Origin: an uncultured Collinsella sp.
GTDB lineage: Bacteria > Actinomycetota > Coriobacteriia > Coriobacteriales > Coriobacteriaceae
Length of the DNA stretch: 64,000 nt
Assembly (NCBI GenBank): GCA_958451615.1
Contig: CAUDQR010000007.1
Location: 1-64,000 of the forward strand
Direction of reading: 5' to 3'
Part shown: positions 1 through 6,974 of the stretch, in pieces
How the letters are laid out: each line of letters starts with the position of its first letter
Numbering within the stretch: the stretch's first letter is position 1
Made by a program: the position numbers and the translations under genes
The notes under the pieces: generated by a model
The model's database searches: none
What the model saw: the letters and a program-made list of their open reading frames with translations, nothing else
What the model was told of the DNA's origin: nothing

Positions 1-26
1 GGCCCGTGGGTTATACCCTAAGAGCA

Positions 27-49
27 AACCACCCTTTTTAAGGGTGGTT
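27..49. other. Short perfect hairpin near the left edge
   Basis: Ten-base arms (AACCACCCTT and its complement) flank a TTT loop. No clear T-run follows on the plus strand, so it may be the end of a transcription unit lying left of the window or a simple hairpin. The remaining leader up to the oppA start (50-290) holds no ORF that I can support and no convincing -35/-10 pair, although the oppA promoter must lie here. Confidence 0.4.
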
Positions 50-290
50 CTGATTTACAGACTTGTAACAGAGCCAAAATATCCCCACATACTTCGCCCA
101 ACTAAAGAAATTCTCGACCGTTAACCGGAATCAGCGCCAAATTGTGCATAAAATGCGCTACTGTATTGCAAAACGTTGGCCCGCATTGCATAACCAGCCA
201 TAACAGCGGACCGCGTTTGAATGGTTCGATTGGGCTGTCTCGACGTTGCCCGGCCGAATTCACTTTGTCCTATCTCATAAGGAGGATGGC

Positions 291-1967
291 ATGGCTGATT
301 CTATGTTCCACCAGCCCGTTATGGGTCGTCGCGCCTTTGTTGGCGGCACCCTCGCTGCGAGCTCCATGGCTTTTCTTGCCGCATGCGGCAAGAAGGGCGG
401 CGACGCTTCCGGTTCTGAGTCCGGTTCGACGCTGAACTTCTACATCAACAACCCGGTCTGCATCGACCCCTACAACGTCCAGGAGGATCAGGGCACTCAG
501 GTCGAGTACCAGCTCTTCGACGCTCTGACGGAGTACGATAACGAGAAGGGCGAGATCGTTCCGCTGGCTTGCGAGTCCTTTGAGGCTAACGACGACGCCA
601 CCGAGTTCACCTTCAAGATCAAGAAGGCCAAGTTCCATAACGGTGACGACGTTACCTCCAAGTCCTTCAAGCTCGGTTGGGAGCGCCTGGTCAACACCAA
701 GTCGGCCATCGCTACCGAGTATGGTCCTTCCGAGGTCTCCTATCACCTTTCCATGGTCGAGGGCTATGACGATCTGGTTGCCGGTAAGGCTACCGAGCTG
801 ACCGGTGTCACCTGCCCGGATGACGAGACCCTCGTCGTCAAGCTGACTTCTGCCTACGCCGACTTCCCCTTCGTCGCCTCTCACCCGGCTCTGTCCCCGG
901 TTCCCGAGTGCGCCGAGACCGATGTCAAGAGCTTCTATCTTGCCCCGGTCGGCAACGGCCCGTTCATGATGGACGGTAAGTGGGAGGATGGTCAGGAGAT
1001 CAACCTCAAGAAGTTCGACGATTATTATGGCGACAAGGCCAAGATCGACGCCATCCACTTCCAGGTCATCAAGGACGTGGAGACCGCTTACAAGGAGTTC
1101 CAGGCCGGTAACCTTGATGTCTGCGACGTTCCCGTTGCTCAGATCGACGCCGCCAAGAAGGACCGCGGCGAGTCCAAGGATGGCTACACCATGAGTGATG
1201 GTGCGCGCATGCTGCTCGGTTCCGAGCCTTCCACGTACTATCTGACGTGCAACACCACGGCCGAGCCGTTCAACAACGCTGACCTGCGTAGGGGCATCTC
1301 CCTGGCTATCAACCGTGAGGCCATCTGCAAGACCATCTTCAAGGGCACCCGTACCCCCGCTGACGGCATCGTTCCTCCGGGAATCGCCGGCTACAAGGAG
1401 GGCGCATGGGAGTTCTGCGCCTACGACGTCGACAAGGCTAACGAGTACCTCGACAAGGTCGCTCCCGCTGGCGCTAACGGCGATCGTGGCATCAATGTGA
1501 CCCTGTCCTACAACCAGGACGGCGGCCACAAGGAGATCATGGAGTCCATCATCGGCGACCTCGCCAAGGTGGGCGTCACCGCCGTCTCCGATACCCCTGA
1601 GTGGTCTGCCCTGCTCGAGCAGTATCAGAACTTCAACTATCAGTTCGGCCGTCTGGGCTGGATCGCCGATTACCCGATCATGGACAACTTCCTGTATCCG
1701 CTGTTCCACTCCGACTCCCTGGGTGGCGACAACCGCTCCGGTTACAGCAACCCCGACTTTGACGCCAAGGTTGACGAGGCCCGTGCCACGGTTGACGACG
1801 ACGAGCGTATCGCCAAGATGCAGGAGGCCGACGCCATGGTCGCCGCCGACTGCCCGGTCATCCCGGTGATGTTCTACACGCACACCATCGCTGGCTCCGA
1901 CCGCGTCAAGTACCTCTACGTTGATCCGCAGAAGCACGCCGATCTGGGTACCGCTGAGCTCGCCTAA
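291..1967 (+). CDS. oppA: Oligopeptide ABC transporter substrate-binding lipoprotein (OppA-like)
   Basis: This is the extracytoplasmic peptide receptor of the importer encoded by the next four genes, 558 aa, SBP_bac_5 family. The ATG at 291 is chosen because AAGGAGG ends 5 bases upstream; an upstream in-frame start at 246 has no such site. The N-terminus has a twin-arginine-like GRRAFVGG followed by a hydrophobic stretch and a lipobox LAAC with Cys32, so export by Tat and lipid anchoring are both plausible. The rest matches the family in length and in repeated features such as the LRRGISLAINREAIC region. It is separated from oppB by a hairpin, which usually allows the receptor to be made in excess over the permease. 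Confidence 0.93.
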   Translation: MADSMFHQPVMGRRAFVGGTLAASSMAFLAACGKKGGDASGSESGSTLNFYINNPVCIDPYNVQEDQGTQVEYQLFDALTEYDNEKGEIVPLACESFEANDDATEFTFKIKKAKFHNGDDVTSKSFKLGWERLVNTKSAIATEYGPSEVSYHLSMVEGYDDLVAGKATELTGVTCPDDETLVVKLTSAYADFPFVASHPALSPVPECAETDVKSFYLAPVGNGPFMMDGKWEDGQEINLKKFDDYYGDKAKIDAIHFQVIKDVETAYKEFQAGNLDVCDVPVAQIDAAKKDRGESKDGYTMSDGARMLLGSEPSTYYLTCNTTAEPFNNADLRRGISLAINREAICKTIFKGTRTPADGIVPPGIAGYKEGAWEFCAYDVDKANEYLDKVAPAGANGDRGINVTLSYNQDGGHKEIMESIIGDLAKVGVTAVSDTPEWSALLEQYQNFNYQFGRLGWIADYPIMDNFLYPLFHSDSLGGDNRSGYSNPDFDAKVDEARATVDDDERIAKMQEADAMVAADCPVIPVMFYTHTIAGSDRVKYLYVDPQKHADLGTAELA

Positions 1968-2063
1968 GAGTTTGCAGCTTCCGTGAGGGTCAAGTATTTA
2001 CGTAGACCTCATGGGAAACATACAGTTCCCCCTAACCTGGGGTAAACTGGCTGATGGTAATTT

Positions 2064-2093
2064 TGGGATGCCGGTCTGGCGATCGGCATCCCA
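2064..2093 (+). terminator. Intercistronic hairpin between oppA and oppB
   Basis: Ten-base arms TGGGATGCCG / CGGCATCCCA with a 10-base loop, followed by a short TTTAGGTT. The weak T-tract suggests partial termination or 3'-end stabilisation of the oppA message rather than a complete stop, fitting the need for more receptor than permease. Confidence 0.6.
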
Positions 2094-2123
2094 TTTAGGT
2101 TAATCCCTAGATAGGGGAGTGGT

Positions 2124-3161
2124 ATGGGTAAGTACATCGTTAAACGTGTGCTTCAGTTCATCCCGGTGTTTTTGGGCGTCACGCTGATTCTGTTCGCCCT
2201 CCAGAATATCGTGCCGGGAGATCCGATCAAGCTGATCGGTGGAGACAAGGCTCTGTCCCCCGAGGTAGAGCTTCAGCTTCGCGTACGCTATCACCTGGTC
2301 CAGACGGACGAGGACGGTAACGCGATCCTTGACGAGAACGGCGATCCCGTTCAGACGTCGCTTGTAGACCGTTATCTGTATTACATGAACGGTCTGCTTC
2401 ATGGCGATCTGGGTAATTCGTACCAGCGCAAGCTGCCGGTTACGGAAATCTTTGCCCAGAAGTATCCGTATACGGTCAAACTCGCCGCGTGCGCCATCGT
2501 GCTCGAGGCGATCATGGGTATCGGTGCGGGTATCATTTCGGCGGTAAAGCGTTATTCCTTCTGGGATATTTTGGTAACGCTGACCACGTCGATCCTCGTT
2601 GCCGTTCCCGCCTTCTGGCTCGGCATGCTGCTGCAGCTTTTCTTCGGCGTCATCCTTAAGGACCTCACCGGCGGCGCATTCTCCATGCCGATTTCGGGTG
2701 CCGGCGGTTCCAGCTCTCAGTATCAGGATTGGATGCACTATGTGCTTCCGACCATTACGCTGGCTTCGGTTTCGACCGCTTATGCTGCCCGCATTATGCG
2801 TTCGCAGCTGCTTGACGTCATGAACCAAGATTACATCCGTACGGCAAAGGCCAAGGGTCTCTCCAATCGCGCGATCATCATCAAGCATGCGCTTAAGAAT
2901 GCACTCATCCCCGTCGTTACCTATATTGGTGTCGACTTTGGCGGCATGCTTTCGGGTGCCATCCTGACCGAAACGGTCTTTAACTGGCCCGGTATCGGCT
3001 ATGAGGTCTATCGCGCCATTAGCATGCGTGACTGGCCCATCGTTATGGGCGGCGTTACGCTCATCGTCGTCGTCGTCATGGTGATCAACCTGCTCGTCGA
3101 CATTAGCTATGCATTCCTCGACCCGCGCATCCGCCTTGGCGGTCCGTCGGATAAGGCCTAA
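2124..3161 (+). CDS. oppB: Oligopeptide ABC transporter permease (OppB-like)
   Basis: Inner-membrane permease, 345 aa, with an N-terminal membrane segment right after MGKYIVKRVLQFIPVFLGV and five more hydrophobic segments. The cytoplasmic EAA-type loop that contacts the ATPases is visible as AKAKGLSNRAIIIKHALKNA near residue 245. It carries the usual periplasmic region between the first two segments. An AGGGGAG site precedes the ATG. It heads the oppBCDF part of the operon and is followed 14 bases later by oppC. Peptide specificity (di- or oligopeptide) cannot be read from sequence. Confidence 0.93.
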   Translation: MGKYIVKRVLQFIPVFLGVTLILFALQNIVPGDPIKLIGGDKALSPEVELQLRVRYHLVQTDEDGNAILDENGDPVQTSLVDRYLYYMNGLLHGDLGNSYQRKLPVTEIFAQKYPYTVKLAACAIVLEAIMGIGAGIISAVKRYSFWDILVTLTTSILVAVPAFWLGMLLQLFFGVILKDLTGGAFSMPISGAGGSSSQYQDWMHYVLPTITLASVSTAYAARIMRSQLLDVMNQDYIRTAKAKGLSNRAIIIKHALKNALIPVVTYIGVDFGGMLSGAILTETVFNWPGIGYEVYRAISMRDWPIVMGGVTLIVVVVMVINLLVDISYAFLDPRIRLGGPSDKA

Positions 3162-3175
3162 GGGAGGTACGTCTC

Positions 3176-4111
3176 ATGCAGGAAACTGATTCTCAGTCTC
3201 AGGAGCAGGCTACCGCCACCAAGGCCGCATCTGCTCCCGCCAAGTCCCGCACGCTGTGGGGCGACGCTTTTAAGCGTCTTCGCAAGAACAAGCTCGCCGT
3301 TATCGGTGTCTGCTGGATCATCGTCGTCGTTTTGGTTGCCCTGACCGCAGATCTGTGGGCTAAGCCCTGGCTCGGTTCGCCGACGGCTTCCGACTCGACC
3401 ACCATGGCCGAGACGTCGCTGCTGGCTCCGTGTGCCGAGCACCCGTTTGGCACCGACGCCCTTGGCCGCGACATTCTCGTTCGTGTTATCTACGGTGCAC
3501 GTGTTTCGCTTTCCGTCGGTATTATGGCCACCGCCATCTCCACGGTGATCGGTCTGGTCATGGGCGCCCTTGCCGGTTTCTATGGCGGCATCTGGGATAC
3601 GATTATCATGCGCTGCGCGGACATCTTCCTGGCGTTCCCGTACGTGCTGTTCGTCGTCGCCATGATCGCCGTTATCGGCCGTGGCCTTCAGAACGTCTTT
3701 ATCGCCATCGGTATTCTCGGCTGGCCTTCGATTGCGCGCGTCTTTAGATCCGCGATCCTCACGGTCAAAGAGAACGACTATGTTGACGCCGCCCGTGCCA
3801 TGGGTGCATCCGATGCCCGTATCGTTATGCGCCATATCTTCCCGAACTCCGTTGCTTCCATCGTGGTCTACGCGACCATGAACATCGGCGGCGCTATTCT
3901 GACCGAGTCCGCTCTGTCCTTCCTCGGCATGGGCGTTATTCCGCCTACGCCTTCGTGGGGCTCCATGATTCAGGACGGTCAGCAGTATCTTCTGACTGCT
4001 CCCTGGATGATGATCATGCCCGGTCTGGCAATTCTCTCGACGGTGCTCGCCTTCACCCTGCTGGGTGACGGTTTGCGCGACGCCCTCGACGTCAAGATGA
4101 AGGACGCATAA
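3176..4111 (+). CDS. oppC: Oligopeptide ABC transporter permease (OppC-like)
   Basis: Second permease subunit, 311 aa. A charged cytoplasmic N-terminus (about 30 residues rich in Gln/Lys) leads into the OppC_N-type segment LRKNKLAVIGVCWIIVVVLV, then HPFGTDALGRDILVRVIYGARVS, the hallmark of OppC/DppC proteins, and five further membrane segments. The EAA loop reads AARAMGASDARIVMRHIFPN near residue 205. SD AGGGAGG lies just ahead of the ATG. The stop is two bases from the oppD start, so the two are translationally coupled. Confidence 0.93.
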   Translation: MQETDSQSQEQATATKAASAPAKSRTLWGDAFKRLRKNKLAVIGVCWIIVVVLVALTADLWAKPWLGSPTASDSTTMAETSLLAPCAEHPFGTDALGRDILVRVIYGARVSLSVGIMATAISTVIGLVMGALAGFYGGIWDTIIMRCADIFLAFPYVLFVVAMIAVIGRGLQNVFIAIGILGWPSIARVFRSAILTVKENDYVDAARAMGASDARIVMRHIFPNSVASIVVYATMNIGGAILTESALSFLGMGVIPPTPSWGSMIQDGQQYLLTAPWMMIMPGLAILSTVLAFTLLGDGLRDALDVKMKDA

Positions 4112-4113
4112 GG

Positions 4114-5205
4114 ATGAAGAAGAACAAGAACTATGTGGACCTGAAGGACCAGCCGGTTCCCGAGGGCCAGCATCTGCTCGAGGTCGATGACCTTAAGATG
4201 TATTTCCACACCGAAGATGGCGTTGTTCGCGCTGTCGACGGTGTCTCCTACACGCTCGATCGTGGCGAGACCCTCGGTGTCGTCGGTGAGTCCGGCTCCG
4301 GTAAGTCCGTGACCGCCATGACCATCATGGGTCTTATCTCGATGCCTCCGGGAAAGATTGAGGGCGGCGACGTTCGCTATCGCGGTCGTTCTATCCTCGA
4401 GATGACCGAGGAAGAGATGCAGCACATTCGCGGTAACGATATCGCGATGATCTTCCAGGATCCTATGACCTCCTTGAACCCGGTCTATAAGATCGGCAAG
4501 CAGGTGGGCGAGGGCCTTCGTCTGCACCGTGGCTACTCCAAGCAGGAGGCGCTCAAGCGCGCCACCGAGCTTTTGGACCTCGTGGGTATCCCCGAGCCCG
4601 AGAAGCGCGTCAATGAGTATCCGCACCAGTTCTCCGGCGGTATGCGTCAGCGCGTCATGATCGCTATGGCTCTTGCCTGCGATCCCGATATCCTGATTGC
4701 CGACGAGCCCACGACGGCTCTGGATGTTACCATTCAGGCTCAGATTATCGAGCTCATGCAGGAGATGCAGGAGAAGAACGGCAACGCCATTATTATGATT
4801 ACCCATGACCTGGGCGTCGTCGCCGATATGGCCGATAAGATTATGGTTATGTACGCCGGCCGTCCCGTCGAGTTCGGTACTGCTGAGGAAATCTTCTACG
4901 AGAGCCGCCATCCCTACACCTGGGGTCTTATTCGCTCCATCCCGGAGCAGGCCATCGATGAGAAGAAGCCGCTGACGCCGATTCACGGCAACCCGCCTTC
5001 GCTCATGAACCTGCCCGAGGGCTGCGTCTTCTCTCCTCGCTGCCCCTATGCGACGGACAAGTGCCGCAAGCAGCGCCCCGAGCGCGTTGTCACCGAGTCC
5101 GGCCACTATTCTGCGTGCCATTATTCCGGTGACCCCGAGTTCCTCAAGAACGCCCCTGAGACGTCCCGCACGCGCAAGGATTCCAAGAAGGGAGGCGAGG
5201 CGTAA
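4114..5205 (+). CDS. oppD: Oligopeptide ABC transporter ATP-binding protein (OppD-like)
   Basis: First ATPase of the importer, 363 aa. Walker A is GESGSGKS near residue 60, the signature is FSGGMRQR, Walker B is ILIADEPTTALD, and the switch His is in MITHDLGVV. The C-terminal oligopeptide-transporter extension contains the Cys-rich segment GCVFSPRCPYATDKC, typical of the OppD/DppD class that can bind an Fe-S cluster. The last codon is directly followed by the oppF start. Confidence 0.94.
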   Translation: MKKNKNYVDLKDQPVPEGQHLLEVDDLKMYFHTEDGVVRAVDGVSYTLDRGETLGVVGESGSGKSVTAMTIMGLISMPPGKIEGGDVRYRGRSILEMTEEEMQHIRGNDIAMIFQDPMTSLNPVYKIGKQVGEGLRLHRGYSKQEALKRATELLDLVGIPEPEKRVNEYPHQFSGGMRQRVMIAMALACDPDILIADEPTTALDVTIQAQIIELMQEMQEKNGNAIIMITHDLGVVADMADKIMVMYAGRPVEFGTAEEIFYESRHPYTWGLIRSIPEQAIDEKKPLTPIHGNPPSLMNLPEGCVFSPRCPYATDKCRKQRPERVVTESGHYSACHYSGDPEFLKNAPETSRTRKDSKKGGEA

Positions 5206-6234
5206 ATGACAGACAATAACGAGCGCACTCCGCTGCTGAAGGTCGAGCATCTTTCTAAGGAGTTCCCCGCAGAGTCCGGCATGTTCGCCAAGCGTTTTTC
5301 CAAGCGCGTCGTCTCTGCTGTGAATGACATTTCGTTCGAGATTTATCCGGGCGAGACCTTTGGCCTGGTCGGCGAGTCTGGTTGCGGTAAGTCCACCACG
5401 GGCCGCACCATCATGCGCCTGACCAAGCCGACGGCAGGTAAGGTGTTCTTCCAGGGCAAAGACGTTGCCGAGATGAGCAAGCATGAGATCAAGGACATGC
5501 GTCGTGAGATGCAGTTCATCTTCCAGGACCCCTATGCTTCGCTCAATCCTCGTATGACCATCGGCGAGATCGTCTCCGAGCCCATGACTATTCATGGCGT
5601 GGGCACCAAGGAGGAGCGCATTGAGCGTGTCCGTGAGCTGCTGGACGTCGTCGGCCTCAACCCCGAGCACATCAACCGCTATCCGCACGAGTTCTCGGGC
5701 GGTCAGCGTCAGCGTGTCGGCATCGCCCGTGCGTTCGCTCTGAAGCCCAAGCTGATCATCTGCGACGAGCCCGTTTCCGCTCTGGATGTTTCCATTCAGG
5801 CCCAGGTTCTGAACCTGCTCAAGGAACTTCAGGACAAGTTCGGTACGGCCTATCTCTTCATTGCCCACGACCTGTCCGTCGTGCAGCACATCTCCGATCG
5901 CGTTGCCGTTATGTATCTGGGTAAGATGGTCGAGGTTTCGGACTGGAAGACGCTCTATAGCGAGCCTCACCATCCGTACACGCAGTCGCTGCTATCTGCC
6001 GTGCCGGTTCCCGATCCGGATATTCAGAAGACCCGCAAGCGCATCATCCTCGCCGGCGATCCGCCGTCGCCGCTGGATCCACCGACCGGCTGCCGTTTCC
6101 ACACGCGCTGCCCGATCGCGCAGGGCATCTGCTCCGAGAAGCTTCCTGAGTTTAAGGAAGTTGCCCCGGGCCACTGCTGCGCGTGCCACTTCGCCGAGCC
6201 GTTCCCGATCAAGGAATCGCACATCGACCTGTAG
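5206..6234 (+). CDS. oppF: Oligopeptide ABC transporter ATP-binding protein (OppF-like)
   Basis: Second ATPase, 342 aa, pairing with OppD. Walker A GESGCGKST near residue 57, signature FSGGQRQR, Walker B LIICDEPVSALD and switch His in IAHDLSVV are all present, as is the C-terminal Cys-rich stretch GCRFHTRCPIAQGIC. Its ATG abuts the oppD stop with no gap. It is the last gene of the operon; the first large palindromic element begins 16 bases after the stop. Confidence 0.94.
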   Translation: MTDNNERTPLLKVEHLSKEFPAESGMFAKRFSKRVVSAVNDISFEIYPGETFGLVGESGCGKSTTGRTIMRLTKPTAGKVFFQGKDVAEMSKHEIKDMRREMQFIFQDPYASLNPRMTIGEIVSEPMTIHGVGTKEERIERVRELLDVVGLNPEHINRYPHEFSGGQRQRVGIARAFALKPKLIICDEPVSALDVSIQAQVLNLLKELQDKFGTAYLFIAHDLSVVQHISDRVAVMYLGKMVEVSDWKTLYSEPHHPYTQSLLSAVPVPDPDIQKTRKRIILAGDPPSPLDPPTGCRFHTRCPIAQGICSEKLPEFKEVAPGHCCACHFAEPFPIKESHIDL

Positions 6235-6250
6235 TCGGTTGTTTTCGTCC

Positions 6251-6375
6251 GGGCCCGGCCTGGTGTTGCTTTTCAGAACGTCCTCGGACATGTCGGAAGC
6301 CCCGCTGCGCGCTACGCGCTGCGGGGCTTCCTCCGTCCTGCGGAATGTTCTGAAAAGCAACACCAGGGCGGGCCC
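6251..6375. repeat. Large palindromic element, copy 1 (variable arms, conserved internal loop)
   Basis: The outer arms at 6251-6279 and 6347-6375 pair over 28 of 29 bases. Inside lies a second hairpin (arms GGAAGCCCCGC and complement) topped by AGCGCG-AGCGCG. Read on the minus strand, the unpaired strands between outer and inner stems are ATTCCGCAGG and CATGTCCGAGGAC. These loop sequences and the apex recur in the copy at 6557-6681, while all stem sequences differ. There is no T-run after it and no ORF in it. It is either a structured RNA or a DNA hairpin element. Confidence 0.8.
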
Positions 6376-6441
6376 TGCGTTAACGCGGCAGAGGGGAGTG
6401 AGATTCCTTGATCGCTCACTTAATCTAATAGGAAAGTTGGT

Positions 6442-6496
6442 GAGGCCGGAGCTTTGGCTCCGGCCTCCTTATATAAGGGCTCGGCAAAGCCGAGCC
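6442..6496. other. Two tandem perfect hairpins
   Basis: GAGGCCGGAGC with its complement around TTTG (6442-6467) is followed after 10 bases by GGCTCGGC-AAA-GCCGAGCC (6478-6496). Neither has a U-rich tail. Together with the two large palindromes they make the 6.25-6.69 kb intergenic stretch almost entirely self-complementary. Confidence 0.65.
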
Positions 6497-6556
6497 ACTA
6501 AATTTATATCAGCCCCAGAACATATTTGAGAACTGTGCCCGGAGTACATACTCCTA

Positions 6557-6681
6557 GGGCCGGAATGAGGTTGCTTTCCAACGCATTCCGCAGGGGGCGG
6601 CATTATTTTGTAGCGCGAAGCGCGAATCAAAATAATGCCGCATGCCCGAGGACGCGTTGGAAAGCAACCTCATTCCGGCCC
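6557..6681. repeat. Large palindromic element, copy 2 (variable arms, conserved internal loop)
   Basis: Perfect 28-base outer arms lie at 6557-6584 and 6654-6681. The internal strands are ATTCCGCAGG (6585-6594) and CATGCCCGAGGAC, and an inner stem (GCGGCATTATTTTG and complement) is capped by AGCGCGAAGCGCG. The spacing of parts equals copy 1 (total 125 bases in each), but outer and inner stems have unrelated sequence. Compensatory difference with retained pairing is direct evidence that structure is conserved. Confidence 0.8.
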
Positions 6682-6738
6682 GAACAGGTCCGTCTACCAG
6701 CGCATTTACAAATTCGTAAACTTTTTTGAAAAAAGTGC

Positions 6739-6768
6739 TTGCACAGTTCTCGAATCATAGGTTATTAT
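6739..6768 (+). promoter_or_regulatory. Promoter of tRNA-Leu
   Basis: TTGCAC and TATTAT are separated by 18 bases. An A/T tract TTTTTTGAAAAAAGT lies directly upstream of the -35, as in the two other tRNA promoters of this window (10210 and 12753), which suggests an UP-like element for strong stable-RNA transcription. Confidence 0.7.
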
Positions 6769-6825
6769 CTTCCTCGTTGAACGCGCGGGTCGAACAAAAC
6801 GAACTGCGAATCAACAACATAGCAT

Positions 6826-6915
6826 GTCGGAGTGGCGGAATTGGCAGACGCGCTAGCTTGAGGTGCTAGTGACCGCTTTTTGGTCATGCGGGTTCAAGTC
6901 CCGCCTCCGACACCA
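6826..6915 (+). tRNA. tRNA-Leu (anticodon GAG)
   Basis: The acceptor stem GTCGGAG pairs with CTCCGAC, followed by A and an encoded CCA. The anticodon loop is TTGAGGT between GCTAGC and GCTAGT, giving GAG. A long variable arm (GACCGCTTTTTGGTC) marks a class II tRNA, and GGTTCAAGTCC forms the T arm. Confidence 0.95.
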
Positions 6916-6926
6916 TCGCATTTGAG

Positions 6927-6949
6927 AAGCCTCTTCGGAGGCTTTTTTG
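6927..6949 (+). terminator. Intrinsic terminator after tRNA-Leu
   Basis: AAGCCTC-TTCG-GAGGCTT with a UUCG tetraloop, running into a T-tract. Confidence 0.85.
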
Positions 6950-6974
6950 TTACCGATAGACGGTGGGGTCCACG

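Noticed and set aside
270..1937. Long open frame on the minus strand opposite oppA (555 codons)
   Set aside because: It is the antisense frame of a G+C-rich gene. It has no SD site, its composition is Val/Leu/Gly/Asp-biased as expected from codon reversal, and oppA is clearly the real gene.
3979..5973. Long minus-strand open frame opposite oppC, oppD and oppF
   Set aside because: It runs across three unmistakable transporter genes and shows no motif of its own.
6235..6825. CRISPR array or phage attachment region in the hairpin-rich intergenic DNA
   Set aside because: The repeats are inverted, not direct, there is no regular spacing, and no cas or integrase genes are near.
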